A program made the translations under genes and the position numbers. Under the pieces are notes generated by a model. That model was not told the DNA's origin. It saw only the letters and a program-made list of their open reading frames with translations, and did not search any database. Shown here in pieces: positions 27,554 through 37,209 of a DNA stretch of 64,000 bases (its first letter is position 1; each line of letters starts with the position of its first letter). Origin of the DNA: Chloroflexota bacterium (lineage in GTDB: Bacteria; Chloroflexota; UBA11872; VXOZ01); contig CATQHC010000006.1 of NCBI GenBank assembly GCA_958295775.1, positions 62,001 to 126,000 on the forward strand, in the 5' to 3' direction.

Positions 27554-28260
27554 GTTTGCTTGAGGCGTCTGAGATTGTTTCCGGTTACGGCGATATTGAG
27601 ATTCTGCATGGCGTCTCCCTCTCCGTTGGCCGCGGCGAAATGGTGGCCGTCATCGGTCCCAACGGCTGCGGCAAGTCCACGCTGATGAAGACAATCTTCG
27701 GCCTGCTCACGCCGACCGGCGGCAGGGTCACATTCAAGGATACGGACATTACCGGCATGCCGCCCCATGAAATCGTCTGCCAGGGCTTGAGCTACGTGCC
27801 GCAGGCGGACAACACGTTTTTGAGTCTCACGGTGCAGGAAAACCTGGCGATGGGCGCCTTCCTCCGGCCCGACATCTATGCAGTGCAAGCGGAGATGGCC
27901 TACGGCCTCTTTCCCGATCTCAAGGCGCGCCGCAACGCGAAGGTCTCGTCGCTGAGCGGCGGCCAGCGCCAAATGGTGGCCATGGCGCGCGCGCTCATGC
28001 TCGAACCGCAGCTCCTCCTGCTCGACGAACCCACGGCGGGCCTCGCGCCGGTCTTTGTGGAAGCGGTGTTCGCGCAGATAGCGCACGTCAATTCCCAGGG
28101 CATCGCCGTGCTCATGGTGGAGCAAAACGCGCGCCTGGCGCTGGAACACGCGCAGCGCGGCTACGTGCTCGCCAGCGGCGAGAACCGCTTCACCGGTGAG
28201 AGCAGCGCGCTGCTGGCAAACGAGGAAGTAGCCCGGCTCTACCTGGGAGGGGCGGCATGA
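27550..28260 (+). CDS. livF: Branched-chain amino acid-type ABC transporter ATPase LivF
   Basis: 236 residues starting at GTG 27550. Walker A is GPNGCGKST, the signature SLSGGQRQMVAMARAL, Walker B LLLLDEPTAGLAP, and the switch His lies in the segment VLMVEQNAR (Gln in place of His, usual for LivF). It forms the ATPase heterodimer with LivG. The stop overlaps livH by four bases (ATGA). Confidence 0.94.
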   Translation: MSLLEASEIVSGYGDIEILHGVSLSVGRGEMVAVIGPNGCGKSTLMKTIFGLLTPTGGRVTFKDTDITGMPPHEIVCQGLSYVPQADNTFLSLTVQENLAMGAFLRPDIYAVQAEMAYGLFPDLKARRNAKVSSLSGGQRQMVAMARALMLEPQLLLLDEPTAGLAPVFVEAVFAQIAHVNSQGIAVLMVEQNARLALEHAQRGYVLASGENRFTGESSALLANEEVARLYLGGAA

Positions 28261-29174
28261 TTGCGCTGGTCGTGGACGGCATCATCCTCGGCAGCATCCT
28301 CTCACTCGGCGCAGTGAGTCTCACGCTGGTGTACGGCATCGTGCGCTTCGCCAATTTCGCGCACGGCGACCTCATGGCCGTCGGCGCCTACGTGGCGTTT
28401 TTCCTGGTGAACACGGTCTTCGCCACGCTGGATATTCCAATCGCCACGTTCGGGCCGCTCTCATTCGGTCTGCCGATGTTGCTCGCGCTGCCGCTCGCTA
28501 TGCTCATGACCGCCGTGGTCGCCGTGGTTGTCGATCGCCTGGTGTTCCGCCCCATGCGCGCGCGCCGCTACGCGACGGTGATGTTCGTCATCGGCTCCTT
28601 GGCGGTGGCCTTTGCAATCCGCGCCCTGGTCTTCATCATCTGGGGGCCGGAATTCCACTTCTACACGCAAGCGCTGCGGCCGGCGTTGAAATTGCCGTTC
28701 GACGTCCGCGTAAAACCGGATCAAATCTTCATTCTGCTTGCCTGCCTGGCCATGGTGGCGGGACTCTATCTCTTCCTGCAACGCTCGAAGATCGGCCAGG
28801 CGCTCCGCGCCACGGCGGATAATCCGGATTTGGCGCGCATTAGCGGGATCAACACCGAGCACATGATGATCTGGACCTGGGCAATTGGGGCGGCGCTGGC
28901 GGCGACCGCGGGCATCCTGCTCGGTATCGACTCGCAGATTCGTCCCGAGATGGGGTGGAACCTGCTGCTGCCGCTCTTTGCGGCAGCCATTCTCGGCGGC
29001 ATTGGCAACCCGTACGGCGCGCTCGTAGGCGGTATGGTAATCGGAATCGTGCAGCAGGTATCGACCGCGTTCCTCCTGCCCACCTACAAACCCGCCGTGG
29101 CGTTCGTCATTCTGATTTTGGTGCTGTTGATCCGGCCGCGGGGGCTCTTTGGCAGCGAGCAACGGGGGTTCTAG
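28257..29174 (+). CDS. livH: Branched-chain amino acid-type ABC permease LivH
   Basis: 305 residues with about eight membrane helices. It starts with GIILGSILSLGAVSLTLVYGIVRFANFAHGD, the LivH signature region, and has the cytoplasmic coupling segment ALRATADNPDLARISGI that contacts the ATPases. The last helices carry AAAILGGIGNPYGALVGG. It is one half of the permease; livM follows 70 bases later. Confidence 0.93.
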   Translation: MIALVVDGIILGSILSLGAVSLTLVYGIVRFANFAHGDLMAVGAYVAFFLVNTVFATLDIPIATFGPLSFGLPMLLALPLAMLMTAVVAVVVDRLVFRPMRARRYATVMFVIGSLAVAFAIRALVFIIWGPEFHFYTQALRPALKLPFDVRVKPDQIFILLACLAMVAGLYLFLQRSKIGQALRATADNPDLARISGINTEHMMIWTWAIGAALAATAGILLGIDSQIRPEMGWNLLLPLFAAAILGGIGNPYGALVGGMVIGIVQQVSTAFLLPTYKPAVAFVILILVLLIRPRGLFGSEQRGF

Positions 29175-29244
29175 CCGCTCGCAGTGGAAGACAAAATCGT
29201 GTGGTGTGCATTCAAAAAAAGTGTGACAGGAAGCGGACAGTAGC

Positions 29245-30234
29245 ATGACAGTGGAAGCAATTCTCAGTTCAGGCTTGCTCAATTACCTGGTCGGTTTCTT
29301 GATCGTTGCCAGTATCTATGCCTTGTTCACACTCGGTCTCAACGTGCACTTCGGCGATACCGGCCTGATCAACTTTGGTGTGGCCGGGTTCTTCGCAATT
29401 GGCGCATACACCGCCGCCTTGGTTACAAAGCCGCTGCCCACCGGCGAACTTGCCCGCTACACGCAGCAAGCATTTGGTCTCGACCAGCCGTTTCTCGTAG
29501 GCATCATTGCCGCTGCGCTCGTTTCCGGGATTATTGCCGTGCTCATCGGGATTCCCACGCTGCGCCTGCGCGAGGACTATCTGGCAATTGCCACGATCGG
29601 TATCGCGGAGAGCATCCGGCTCGTTTTCAACAACGAGCAGTGGCTCGCCAATGGTTCGAAAGGGCTGGTCGGCATCCCCCGCCCACTCTACGACCTCGTG
29701 CCCACCGCATACTACAATTATGTCTATCTCGGCATCGTGATCATCGTCCTTGCCGTTGTTGCCGTGTTATTGGAGCGGATGATCCGTTCGCCGTGGGGGC
29801 GTGTGTTGCGGGCGATCCGCGAAGATGAGGTGGTCGCCGCCGCGTACGGCAAGAACGTGTTTGCGTTCAAGCTGCAAGCGCTGGTGCTGGGCGCGATGGT
29901 GATGGGAATTGGCGGCGCGCTCTACGCCCACAACGCCGGCACCATCAGCCCCAGCGTGTTCGAGCCGGTCTTCGGCACGTTTATCGTATGGGTAATGCTG
30001 ATCCTCGGCGGCAGCGGCAACACCAAGGGCGTGATACTCGGCGCATTTGTGTTCTGGGCAATCTGGGCGGGGACCCAATTCGCGACCGATGCGTTCGTGC
30101 CGCCTGCGCTGAATTCCCGCGCGCCCCACTTCCGCTTTCTCCTCATGGAGACGCTGCTCGTGCTGATGCTGCTCTTCCGGCCGAAGGGCATCCTGGGCGA
30201 AGAGCGGTTCGTTTCCACCCTGCGTCCGCGGTGA
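29245..30234 (+). CDS. livM: Branched-chain amino acid-type ABC permease LivM
   Basis: 329 residues, about eight to nine membrane helices, with YALFTLGLNVHFGDTGLINFG near the start and the coupling-loop segment RVLRAIREDEVVAAAYGKN around residue 190, both typical of LivM. AGGAAG lies upstream of ATG 29245. The last gene of the cluster: no livJ/livK binding protein is found on either side, so the binding protein must be encoded elsewhere. Confidence 0.93.
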   Translation: MTVEAILSSGLLNYLVGFLIVASIYALFTLGLNVHFGDTGLINFGVAGFFAIGAYTAALVTKPLPTGELARYTQQAFGLDQPFLVGIIAAALVSGIIAVLIGIPTLRLREDYLAIATIGIAESIRLVFNNEQWLANGSKGLVGIPRPLYDLVPTAYYNYVYLGIVIIVLAVVAVLLERMIRSPWGRVLRAIREDEVVAAAYGKNVFAFKLQALVLGAMVMGIGGALYAHNAGTISPSVFEPVFGTFIVWVMLILGGSGNTKGVILGAFVFWAIWAGTQFATDAFVPPALNSRAPHFRFLLMETLLVLMLLFRPKGILGEERFVSTLRPR

Positions 30235-30666
30235 AGTGGGCGATAGTGGCGGCTTAAGCACGAAGAAAAACCGGAGTGTTGGGAACTGATGCCACTCCGA
30301 GCGGAGCGACGTATCGAGCGTCTCGACCGAAAGATGCGCCTGCGGCTGGAATTCCGACATGTGCGACAAAGTGCGGGGCAAGCCCCCGGCGCTAACTCTA
30401 GAAGACAGAGCAATCCTCATTACCGGTACTTAGACTTGCCGGAGTGTTTCCGAGCGCAGCGAGAAGCCTAGAATCCATGTGCAAAACGCTTCGTCCCGGA
30501 GTACCCCAGTAATAGAAGCGTCCTCAATCCCCTAGTACTTCGACAAGCTCAGCACGAACGGATAGCGGGCGAGCCGTTTGTGCGGATAGCGGGCAAACCG
30601 TGTGAATGGATAGCGGGCGAGCCGTTTCTTGGCATTTGCAATAGTCGGACTGCGGGACCGGCTATG
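30235..30666. other. Gap with family-C repeat and 24-bp tandem repeats
   Basis: Between the convergent livM and PASTA genes. It holds a degenerate family-B element near 30370, a family-C copy (cttcgacaagctcagcacg, 30538-30556) and three 24-base tandem units at 30560-30631. No gene is supported. Confidence 0.65.
30560..30631. repeat. 24-bp tandem repeat, three units
   Basis: Units start at 30560, 30584 and 30608 and share ggatagcgggc followed by gagccgttt (the middle unit reads aaaccgtgt). The first abuts the family-C repeat directly. Confidence 0.75.
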
Positions 30667-31596
30667 CTAGTTCGTTGTGCAGCCGGGAGTGCCGCGAATA
30701 TTGAGCTTCACCTCGTGATCTCGCTCCACCTCGATGCCGGGCCGGGGGTCCTGGCTGGCAACCGTGCCGCACGCTCCGGTGTCGTTGGTAAGTTTGATAC
30801 CTTCAACACCCCGCAGCCCGCTGGCGGTAAGGTTTTGCTGCGCAAAAGCAAATAGCTGATTGCGCACATCCGGCACCTGCACGCGGTCCACGCCCTTGCT
30901 GACGATGAGACTCACGGTGCTCCCCGACTCTACAAGGGTCTCGGGAGGCGGCTCTTGGCCCATCACAATTCCCGCTGGCACCGTTTCGCTCCACTGCTCT
31001 ATCTCTTCGACGTCAACACCCAACAGTTCCAACTGCGCACGCGCGTTATCCACCGTGATGCCTACCAAGTTGGGCATTGCGGGGTTCTCGGGGCCTTTGC
31101 TGATCCTTATAGTTACGACGGTACCCGCATCCACCTCGGAATTCGCCGCCGGCGACTGACTGACAACCAATCCGGGGGCCACGCTGTCGTTAAAGACCTC
31201 TTCGACTTCCACCGCAAGCTGAAACTGTTCCAGCAGAGCGACCGCCCGCTCCTCGGTGCTCTGCAAAAGAGTAGGCACGATCACACGCGGTGTGGCGGAA
31301 GCCTGGGGGGTTTGGCCGGCCGCTCCGTTCGCCGGGGTCGGCAACGCGGGTGTGGCCTTGGCAACGGCGCCAATCGTCAGCGTTGGCGTGGCGGACGTCG
31401 AGACAAGCGGCACGTCGCCCAGGAAGGCCCCCAGGTCCGGCTTGAGGCGGAAACCGAGCCACAGCGCAAGAATGACTGCGAGAAAAATCAGCGGAATGCC
31501 CCAGCGGGATACCGGCTCCGGGGAACGTCCGCCCGGCTTGCCTGTGTTATCTGGGCTGCCCGCTCTCCAAGAGCCCGGTATTCCTCGATTGGCCAT
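30667..31596 (-). CDS. Membrane-anchored PASTA-domain protein without a kinase
   Basis: 309 residues: a Gly/Pro/Ser-rich cytoplasmic N-terminus (1-30), one membrane helix (about 33-49), a Thr/Pro/Ala linker, and three PASTA repeats (about 104-168, 171-238, 239-305), each starting VPxL/V and ending in a strand such as VTIRISKGP. PASTA domains bind peptidoglycan fragments or uncrosslinked muropeptides. No Ser/Thr kinase or transpeptidase domain is present, unlike PknB or PBP2x. It lies 155 bases after smc on the same strand, so it is likely part of the cell-division block. It may anchor or sense the cell wall, by inference. Confidence 0.85.
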   Translation of the reverse strand: MANRGIPGSWRAGSPDNTGKPGGRSPEPVSRWGIPLIFLAVILALWLGFRLKPDLGAFLGDVPLVSTSATPTLTIGAVAKATPALPTPANGAAGQTPQASATPRVIVPTLLQSTEERAVALLEQFQLAVEVEEVFNDSVAPGLVVSQSPAANSEVDAGTVVTIRISKGPENPAMPNLVGITVDNARAQLELLGVDVEEIEQWSETVPAGIVMGQEPPPETLVESGSTVSLIVSKGVDRVQVPDVRNQLFAFAQQNLTASGLRGVEGIKLTNDTGACGTVASQDPRPGIEVERDHEVKLNIRGTPGCTTN

Positions 31597-31751
31597 CGTG
31601 TCTTGTCACTGTTCTTTCCGTGAATCCTGCGAAAGATGGGAGCCCTGTGCCCGCCGCGTTTTATGTTAGGTCTTTGACGGCCGCCTTACGACAGGCTCAA
31701 GACGAACGATGGCGCCATACCTCTCAGACCCGCCAAATGGACGAGGCGCGC

Positions 31752-34700
31752 CTATCCCGCAGGCGACAACACTTCCTCGCGCAATTCCTCCAAGCGGAGG
31801 GAGAGCACCTGCGAAACACCCTCTTCTGACATGCTAACACCAAAGAGGGCATCCGCCATCTCCATGGTGCCGCGATTGTGGGTAATGATGAGGAATTGGG
31901 TCTCCCGCCCATACTCGCGGAGCAGTTTGCAAAAACGTCCCACGTTCGTCTCATCCAACATGGCGTCCGCCTCGTCGAGCAAGCACAGCGGCGTGTGGCG
32001 CGCGCTGAGGAGCGCGAAAAGCAATGCCAGCGCCACGAGCGCGCGTTCGCCGCCGGAAAGGAGCGACAGCGCCTGCCGCCGCTTGCCGGGAAGGCGCACG
32101 GTAATCTCGATTCCGGTTTGGTCCGGATTGTGCGGGTCGGTCAGGCTGAGCTCGGCATCGCCCCCGTCAAACAGTACCTTAACCATCGTGCGAAAGTCGG
32201 CGGCGACCTGCTGGAAAGTGGCGGTAAAGTCATGGCGAATCGTGCGCCGGAGTTGCCGCTTGACTTCGTCGAGGTCTTCCTGGGCGGCTTCCAGATCGGC
32301 AATCTGCTCGCGCAGGAAAGTCGCGCGTTGTTCGAGCTCGGAGAACTCTTCCACGGCCAGCGGGTTCACAGGGCCAATGCGCCGCAGCCGATTTCGCAGC
32401 GAGGTGACACGTCCTTGCAACTCTGCCAAGGGATCGGCAGCAGGCTTGGGCACCGGCTCTACGTCCGGCTCATCGCTCAGCCAGCGCATGATCGTATCCT
32501 CGCGCCGCTGCCGCACACCCGCAAGCACCTGCTCGGCGCGGACTAAGTCCCGTTCCCGCGCGGCTTGCCTGTTCTCCAAGTCGCTGCGCGTCTGGGCGAG
32601 CTGGCCGCGCTGCGACCGCATCTGTTGCAGAACGGCCTGCTGCTGCTCGTGAGCGGCTGCGGCTTCTTCAACCAATGAGGCAGTCTGCTGGGAAGCATCT
32701 GCGGTTTTCAGCAGCTCTGCCTGTAGTGCGTGGAGGGCTTCTGCCCGCTCGGCGCGTGTTGACTCGACTTGACCGCGTTCACGCAGAATATTCTGCTGCT
32801 CGGCGCGCAACTGCGCGATCGCGCGGGCCAGATGCTCTTTGCGCTGCTGCTGCACCGCGAGTTGCGTCTGCAGGGAACTCACCGTAGCGCGTTGCGTTTC
32901 AACTCCCTGTTGGAGCCCGTTGCGCGCGCGCTCGCGCTCGCCAATCTCCCGCGTCAGGCGCTCCTTGGCGGCCACGGCCAGTGGCGCTTCGCGTTCACGC
33001 GCGGCGATGGAGTCATCCAGTTCTACGCGCTGCGCGCGCGTCTCCTCCTCTACCTGCTCCCACCACGCGCACTGGCGGGCGAGTTCATCACATTCATGGG
33101 TCCGCTGCTGCACCGCCGCGCGCGCAGCCTGCGCCTGGGCAGCACTTTCATTGTGCGCCGCGGCTGTCTCCCGCGCTTCCTCCCGCAGGCGGTCGCGGGC
33201 AACCCGCAGTTCGGATTCCTTTTGTTCCAGCTCCCGGCACTGGCGGCGCACTTCGTCCAAACGGGCGGTGAGCTTCCGATACTGCACTTGCTGCTGCCCG
33301 CGCTGCACGGAGGCCTGCGCATACCGGAAAACGCCCTGGCTGAAGACCACGCCATCGGCGCTCACAATGAGCGGCCACGAGCGCTGCGCGGCAGCGGCAA
33401 GAATCGCGCCAACGTCTTCGACCACCAGGATTGCTCGGAGCACCGGTTTGAGGGCCGCGATCTTCAGCGGCAGCGCAACCAGGTCTGCGGCACACCCAAT
33501 GACCCCGGGAACATTGGGCACAGTGAGATTCTGCGTATCCAGCAGATCGGCCGCTACCACGGTGGCATTTGCCGCGGCCGTCTGCACGACGTGCGCGACG
33601 AGCTTCTCCGCGTCCTGCTTCGTGCCGGCGAGAAAGGCCTCTTTGGGCAATGCCGCCGCAAGCGCGGTGGTAATGCCAGCGGGCAGGTCCGCCTCGGCAA
33701 CCTTGGGTAGCAGCGAGACTCCGACTCGCTTAGCTACTTCCGCCGGCTGCGACTCTTCGTCTGCGGCCGCGCCCGCGAGGAGTGCCCGCAGTGCTTCCGT
33801 GCGGCCTTCCAGATCAGCGCGCTGGCGCAGCGGCTCTTGGCGTTCCGCTTCCAGCCGGTGCACCGCTTGCTCCGCTGCCGTCAGCGCAGACTCACATCGG
33901 TCTTTCGCAGCTTGCCTGCGCTCAGTCTCAGCCTGAAGGGTCTCCGCATCACTCTGCAAAGACTTCAACCCGGCAGCGCGGTCATGCTGCTGCTTGCGCA
34001 CGAGCTGCAACTGCTCGGCGGCTTCCGCGGCGCGCGTGAGCACCGCTTCTCGTTGGCGTTTCGCGTCGTTGATGGCAGCAGTGAGGCTGCTCAACCGTGT
34101 GGTGACGCCAACACCTTCCTGCCGCAACTGCTGCAGGGCAGTTTCCGCCGCCTGACGGGCTTCCTCCTTGTCCGCGATGCCGTTTCTGAGCGTTTGCCAC
34201 TCCGCTTGCAGGGCGGTAAGAGCCGCTGCGGCTTCCGTCAAGGCGGTTTCCTGCTGGGGCAAGCGCGCGCCGACCGATTCGTACCGTTCGGCAAGCTCAC
34301 TCTCCCGCGATTCGGATTCTGCGACGTTCCTGCGTAGGTGCGTCTGCCGTTCTTGCTGCACTGCCTGCCGCTGCGCAAGATCGCGCATGCGGTTGCGTAA
34401 CCCCCCTACGCGCGCCACCAGCCGCTGCATGCCCTGCTCGTGCTCTCCAAGCGCTTGCTCCAGATGCTGGCGCTCAGCCTCTTGGCTCGCGATCTGCGCT
34501 GCTAACGCCGTGAGCGTTGCCCGTACCTGCTCTAGTTCATTGACTGCCGCCGCTTCCTCGGCAACGACCTGCGCGAGTTGCGCAGCATACCAGTCGTGCA
34601 GTACCCGCGCGAGTTCTTGCTGGAGCGATTCGGCCCGCTGCGCCTCTCTTGCCTGGGTTTCGAGCACAGTGAGGCGCGGCTCCAATTCCAGCAGAATATC

Positions 34701-35270
34701 GCGCACACGGTTCATGTTTTCGTGTACGCGGTTGAGCTTGTTCTCGGCCTCGTGCTCCTGCATGTAGAGGGAGCGCACGCCCGCGGCTTCTTCGAGCAAG
34801 GCACGGCGATCTTCCGGCCGCTGTGCCAGCACTTGGTCCACGAGCCCTTGCCCAATCATCATGCCCTGCCCGATGCCGGCGTCCGCGAGCAGTTGCTGAA
34901 TATCGCGCAGACGCACGCGGTTGCCGTTGAGCAGGTACTCATTCTCGCCGGAGCGATACGCCCGCCGCGCAATGCTGATCTCGGCAAGCTCCAAGGGAAA
35001 AGTCCCGTCCTCGTTGTCAAAGGTGAGCGTGACCTCCGTCATGCTGCCCCGCGCCCGCCGGGGCGTGCCCGCAAAGACCACGTCCTCGCTCTTGCGGCCC
35101 CGCAACGCCAGCATGCTCTGCTCGCCAAGCGCCCACCGGATCGCGTCCGCCAAATTGCTCTTGCCGCTGCCGTTGGGCCCAACAATGGCCGCGATCCCTT
35201 CAGGAAACGCCAGCTTCATTCTGGTGGGAAAGGTCTTGAAACCGTGGACTTCCAACTGAGTGAGGTACAT
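31752..35270 (-). CDS. smc: Chromosome partition protein SMC
   Basis: 1172 residues, the usual SMC length. Walker A GPNGSGKSN is at residues 31-39, followed by WALGEQS. Two long coiled-coil arms rich in Glu, Gln, Arg and Ala (about 165-480 and 670-985) flank a globular hinge (about 490-650). The C-terminal head has the ABC signature LLSGGERALVALALLFA and Walker B PLCLLDEADAMLDE. As a dimer with ScpA/ScpB it loads at parS sites and extrudes loops to organise and separate chromosomes. It follows rnc by 14 bases, so the two are surely co-transcribed. Confidence 0.96.
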   Translation of the reverse strand: MYLTQLEVHGFKTFPTRMKLAFPEGIAAIVGPNGSGKSNLADAIRWALGEQSMLALRGRKSEDVVFAGTPRRARGSMTEVTLTFDNEDGTFPLELAEISIARRAYRSGENEYLLNGNRVRLRDIQQLLADAGIGQGMMIGQGLVDQVLAQRPEDRRALLEEAAGVRSLYMQEHEAENKLNRVHENMNRVRDILLELEPRLTVLETQAREAQRAESLQQELARVLHDWYAAQLAQVVAEEAAAVNELEQVRATLTALAAQIASQEAERQHLEQALGEHEQGMQRLVARVGGLRNRMRDLAQRQAVQQERQTHLRRNVAESESRESELAERYESVGARLPQQETALTEAAAALTALQAEWQTLRNGIADKEEARQAAETALQQLRQEGVGVTTRLSSLTAAINDAKRQREAVLTRAAEAAEQLQLVRKQQHDRAAGLKSLQSDAETLQAETERRQAAKDRCESALTAAEQAVHRLEAERQEPLRQRADLEGRTEALRALLAGAAADEESQPAEVAKRVGVSLLPKVAEADLPAGITTALAAALPKEAFLAGTKQDAEKLVAHVVQTAAANATVVAADLLDTQNLTVPNVPGVIGCAADLVALPLKIAALKPVLRAILVVEDVGAILAAAAQRSWPLIVSADGVVFSQGVFRYAQASVQRGQQQVQYRKLTARLDEVRRQCRELEQKESELRVARDRLREEARETAAAHNESAAQAQAARAAVQQRTHECDELARQCAWWEQVEEETRAQRVELDDSIAAREREAPLAVAAKERLTREIGERERARNGLQQGVETQRATVSSLQTQLAVQQQRKEHLARAIAQLRAEQQNILRERGQVESTRAERAEALHALQAELLKTADASQQTASLVEEAAAAHEQQQAVLQQMRSQRGQLAQTRSDLENRQAARERDLVRAEQVLAGVRQRREDTIMRWLSDEPDVEPVPKPAADPLAELQGRVTSLRNRLRRIGPVNPLAVEEFSELEQRATFLREQIADLEAAQEDLDEVKRQLRRTIRHDFTATFQQVAADFRTMVKVLFDGGDAELSLTDPHNPDQTGIEITVRLPGKRRQALSLLSGGERALVALALLFALLSARHTPLCLLDEADAMLDETNVGRFCKLLREYGRETQFLIITHNRGTMEMADALFGVSMSEEGVSQVLSLRLEELREEVLSPAG

Positions 35271-35284
35271 AGGGACAACTGATG

Positions 35285-36019
35285 CTATGTGTGGCTGGTG
35301 TGCAGCAGACGCTCAGACTCGATCTGCACCAGTGCCCGCGCCGCGGCTGCTTTCTCCGCTTTCTGGGTGCTGGAGCCTTCACCGGTGGCGAGCAGGATTT
35401 CCTCTTGATAGACACCAACGACATAGATCGGCGCGTGGTCGGCGCCCTGAGAGTCAAGCACCCGGTAGGTCGGCTTAATGTTGAACTGCGCCTGCAAGTA
35501 CTCTTGGAGTTCCGTCTTGGCGTTGCGGTCGCCGGCTGTGAGCAGGATGGTCGCGATCGCTGCCTCGAGCTGAGGAGTAAGGAAGGACTTCACGTGCGCA
35601 AAGGTGGTGTCTAGCAAAAGCGCGCCGATAACTGCCTCGAAGCCGCTCGCCAAGATGGAGTCCCGCTCTCTCCCGTTGTTGGCCTCTTCGCCCTTGCCCA
35701 GCCGGAGCAGCGGGCCCAGACCGGCAGCCTGGGCAAATTCGCACAACTGTTCCTTGCGGACCAGCGCCGCCCGCAAACGCGTCAAGTCTCCTTCTGTCTT
35801 GCCGGGAAAACGCAGGTAGAGGAATTCGGCCGTAATCGCGCCAATAATGGCATCCCCAAGGAACTCAAGCCGTTCGTTGCTATCCAGGTGTGTCAGTTCA
35901 TGCTCGTGCGCATACGAACGGTGTGTGAGCGCCTGCGACAGGAGCGGCACTTCTTTGCTGCCGACACCGAGTGTTTCGCGGAGTTTGCCGAGGTCATGTT
36001 CATTACGTGCAGCAGGCAC
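35285..36019 (-). CDS. rnc: Ribonuclease III
   Basis: 244 residues from GTG 36019. The catalytic signature is NERLEFLGD (residues 48-56), with the second acidic cluster further on. A double-stranded RNA-binding domain makes up the C-terminal 70 residues (from DAKTELQEYLQ to AEKAAAARALVQIE). It processes rRNA precursors and structured mRNAs. The position between the acpP block and smc is the widespread acpP-rnc-smc arrangement. Confidence 0.95.
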   Translation of the reverse strand: MPAARNEHDLGKLRETLGVGSKEVPLLSQALTHRSYAHEHELTHLDSNERLEFLGDAIIGAITAEFLYLRFPGKTEGDLTRLRAALVRKEQLCEFAQAAGLGPLLRLGKGEEANNGRERDSILASGFEAVIGALLLDTTFAHVKSFLTPQLEAAIATILLTAGDRNAKTELQEYLQAQFNIKPTYRVLDSQGADHAPIYVVGVYQEEILLATGEGSSTQKAEKAAAARALVQIESERLLHTSHT

Positions 36020-36182
36020 GGATCATCCCTTCACGCCTGTCCGGTGGGGGTTCAATGTATTAATGCGCAACGGTTCGTTGGGCCGTTCTCTTTCAGGAAG
36101 CGTAGTTTTGGAGTTTCGGCACACACGCGCAGGCGCGTGAAATTGCCCGGCCGCCGCGCCCGCTGGCGCTGGCACGTGCCGA

Positions 36183-36953
36183 TCAGATCAAAGAGCGAGA
36201 TTGGCACCCGTCAACCGGGATGCACGCGCCATTCACCCAACTTGCGCGCGGCGACGCAAGAAACGCGACCACGTTGGCGACTTCTTCCACCGTGCCAAAG
36301 CGACCGCCGGGTATTTCACGTTCGACAAATGCGGCCATGCCCGCCGGGTCATCGCGCACGCGTCGATCCCAGCTACCGCCGGGAAAGCGAATAGACCCCG
36401 GGGCAACACTGTTGACGCGAATGTGCTGGGGCGCAAGATCGCGGGCCAGGCTGGCAGCCAAGCCGATCGTGGCGGCTTTCGTGCTCACATAGACGGTGGG
36501 CCCGCCCGCCTCACGGCCCCAGATCGAGGAGACAAAGACAACAGACCCGCCGCCGGCCGCCGTAAGATGCGGTATAGCAGCGCGCGTCATGCGCACGCCG
36601 GAGAGCAGGTTCAGGCCGATGACCTCGTCCCACTCTGCATCGCTTTGCTGGGGGAACGGCGTGCGGTTATTCCCGCCAACGTTGTTCACGAGAATATTGA
36701 GCTGGCCGAATGCCTTGATTGCCGCAGCCACAACCTGCGCCGCCGCATCCGGCGCCGTGACGTCGCGGGCAATTTCGCAGACTTCCGCGCCACTCTCACG
36801 CAGTTTTGCCGCCGTCTCCGCGAGATTCTCGCGACCGCGAGCGCAGATAACGAGCTTGCAGCCTTCGCGTGCGAGAGCAGCCGCAATACCTTTGCCAATG
36901 CCACGACTGGCGCCGGTTACCAGGGCAACGTGTCCGCCAAGTGCGAGATCCAT
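36183..36953 (-). CDS. SDR-family oxidoreductase (FabG-like)
   Basis: 256 residues with the short-chain dehydrogenase layout: TGASRGIG near residue 14 for the cofactor, NNVGG (most members have NNAG), catalytic Ser in FVSSIWG, and YVSTK (Tyr-x3-Lys). The proline- and glycine-rich C-terminus ends WVNGACIPVDGC. It could be the 3-oxoacyl-ACP reductase of fatty-acid synthesis, since it follows acpP by 16 bases and precedes rnc, but the sequence is closer to the broad 3-oxoacyl/gluconate SDR group than to classic FabG. It might act on another ketone. Confidence 0.85.
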   Translation of the reverse strand: MDLALGGHVALVTGASRGIGKGIAAALAREGCKLVICARGRENLAETAAKLRESGAEVCEIARDVTAPDAAAQVVAAAIKAFGQLNILVNNVGGNNRTPFPQQSDAEWDEVIGLNLLSGVRMTRAAIPHLTAAGGGSVVFVSSIWGREAGGPTVYVSTKAATIGLAASLARDLAPQHIRVNSVAPGSIRFPGGSWDRRVRDDPAGMAAFVEREIPGGRFGTVEEVANVVAFLASPRASWVNGACIPVDGCQSRSLI

Positions 36954-36969
36954 CTCTAGGGCAAGGTCG

Positions 36970-37209
36970 CTAGCCGGACGTTTGCGCTTCGATGTAGGCT
37001 ACCGCGTCCTTGATGCTTCGGATCTCCTGTGCTTCTTCATCCGAAATCTGGATGCTGTATTCATCTTCCAGCGCCATAATGAGCTCGACGAGATCAAGCG
37101 AGTCTGCTTCCAAGTCCTCCTGGAAGCGGGTATCCTCCGTGATCTCCCCGATTTCGGCGCCGAGCTTATCCGCTACTACCGACTTTACTTGCTCTAGCGT
37201 ATCGCTCAT
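36970..37209 (-). CDS. acpP: Acyl carrier protein
   Basis: 79 residues, acidic, four-helix type. The phosphopantetheine attachment serine is Ser37 in ADSLDLVELIM, followed by the acidic helix II that docks fatty-acid synthase enzymes. AGGAGCG lies seven bases upstream of ATG 37209. It heads the acpP - SDR - rnc - smc - PASTA run. Confidence 0.95.
   Translation of the reverse strand: MSDTLEQVKSVVADKLGAEIGEITEDTRFQEDLEADSLDLVELIMALEDEYSIQISDEEAQEIRSIKDAVAYIEAQTSG

Noticed and set aside
30560-30631. Short tandem repeats as a possible CRISPR
   Set aside because: The units are directly adjacent with no spacers.
32839-33936. Long plus-strand frame (365 residues) opposite smc
   Set aside because: Ser/Arg/Ala-rich composition with no motifs; it is the antisense shadow of the GC-rich coiled-coil region of smc.
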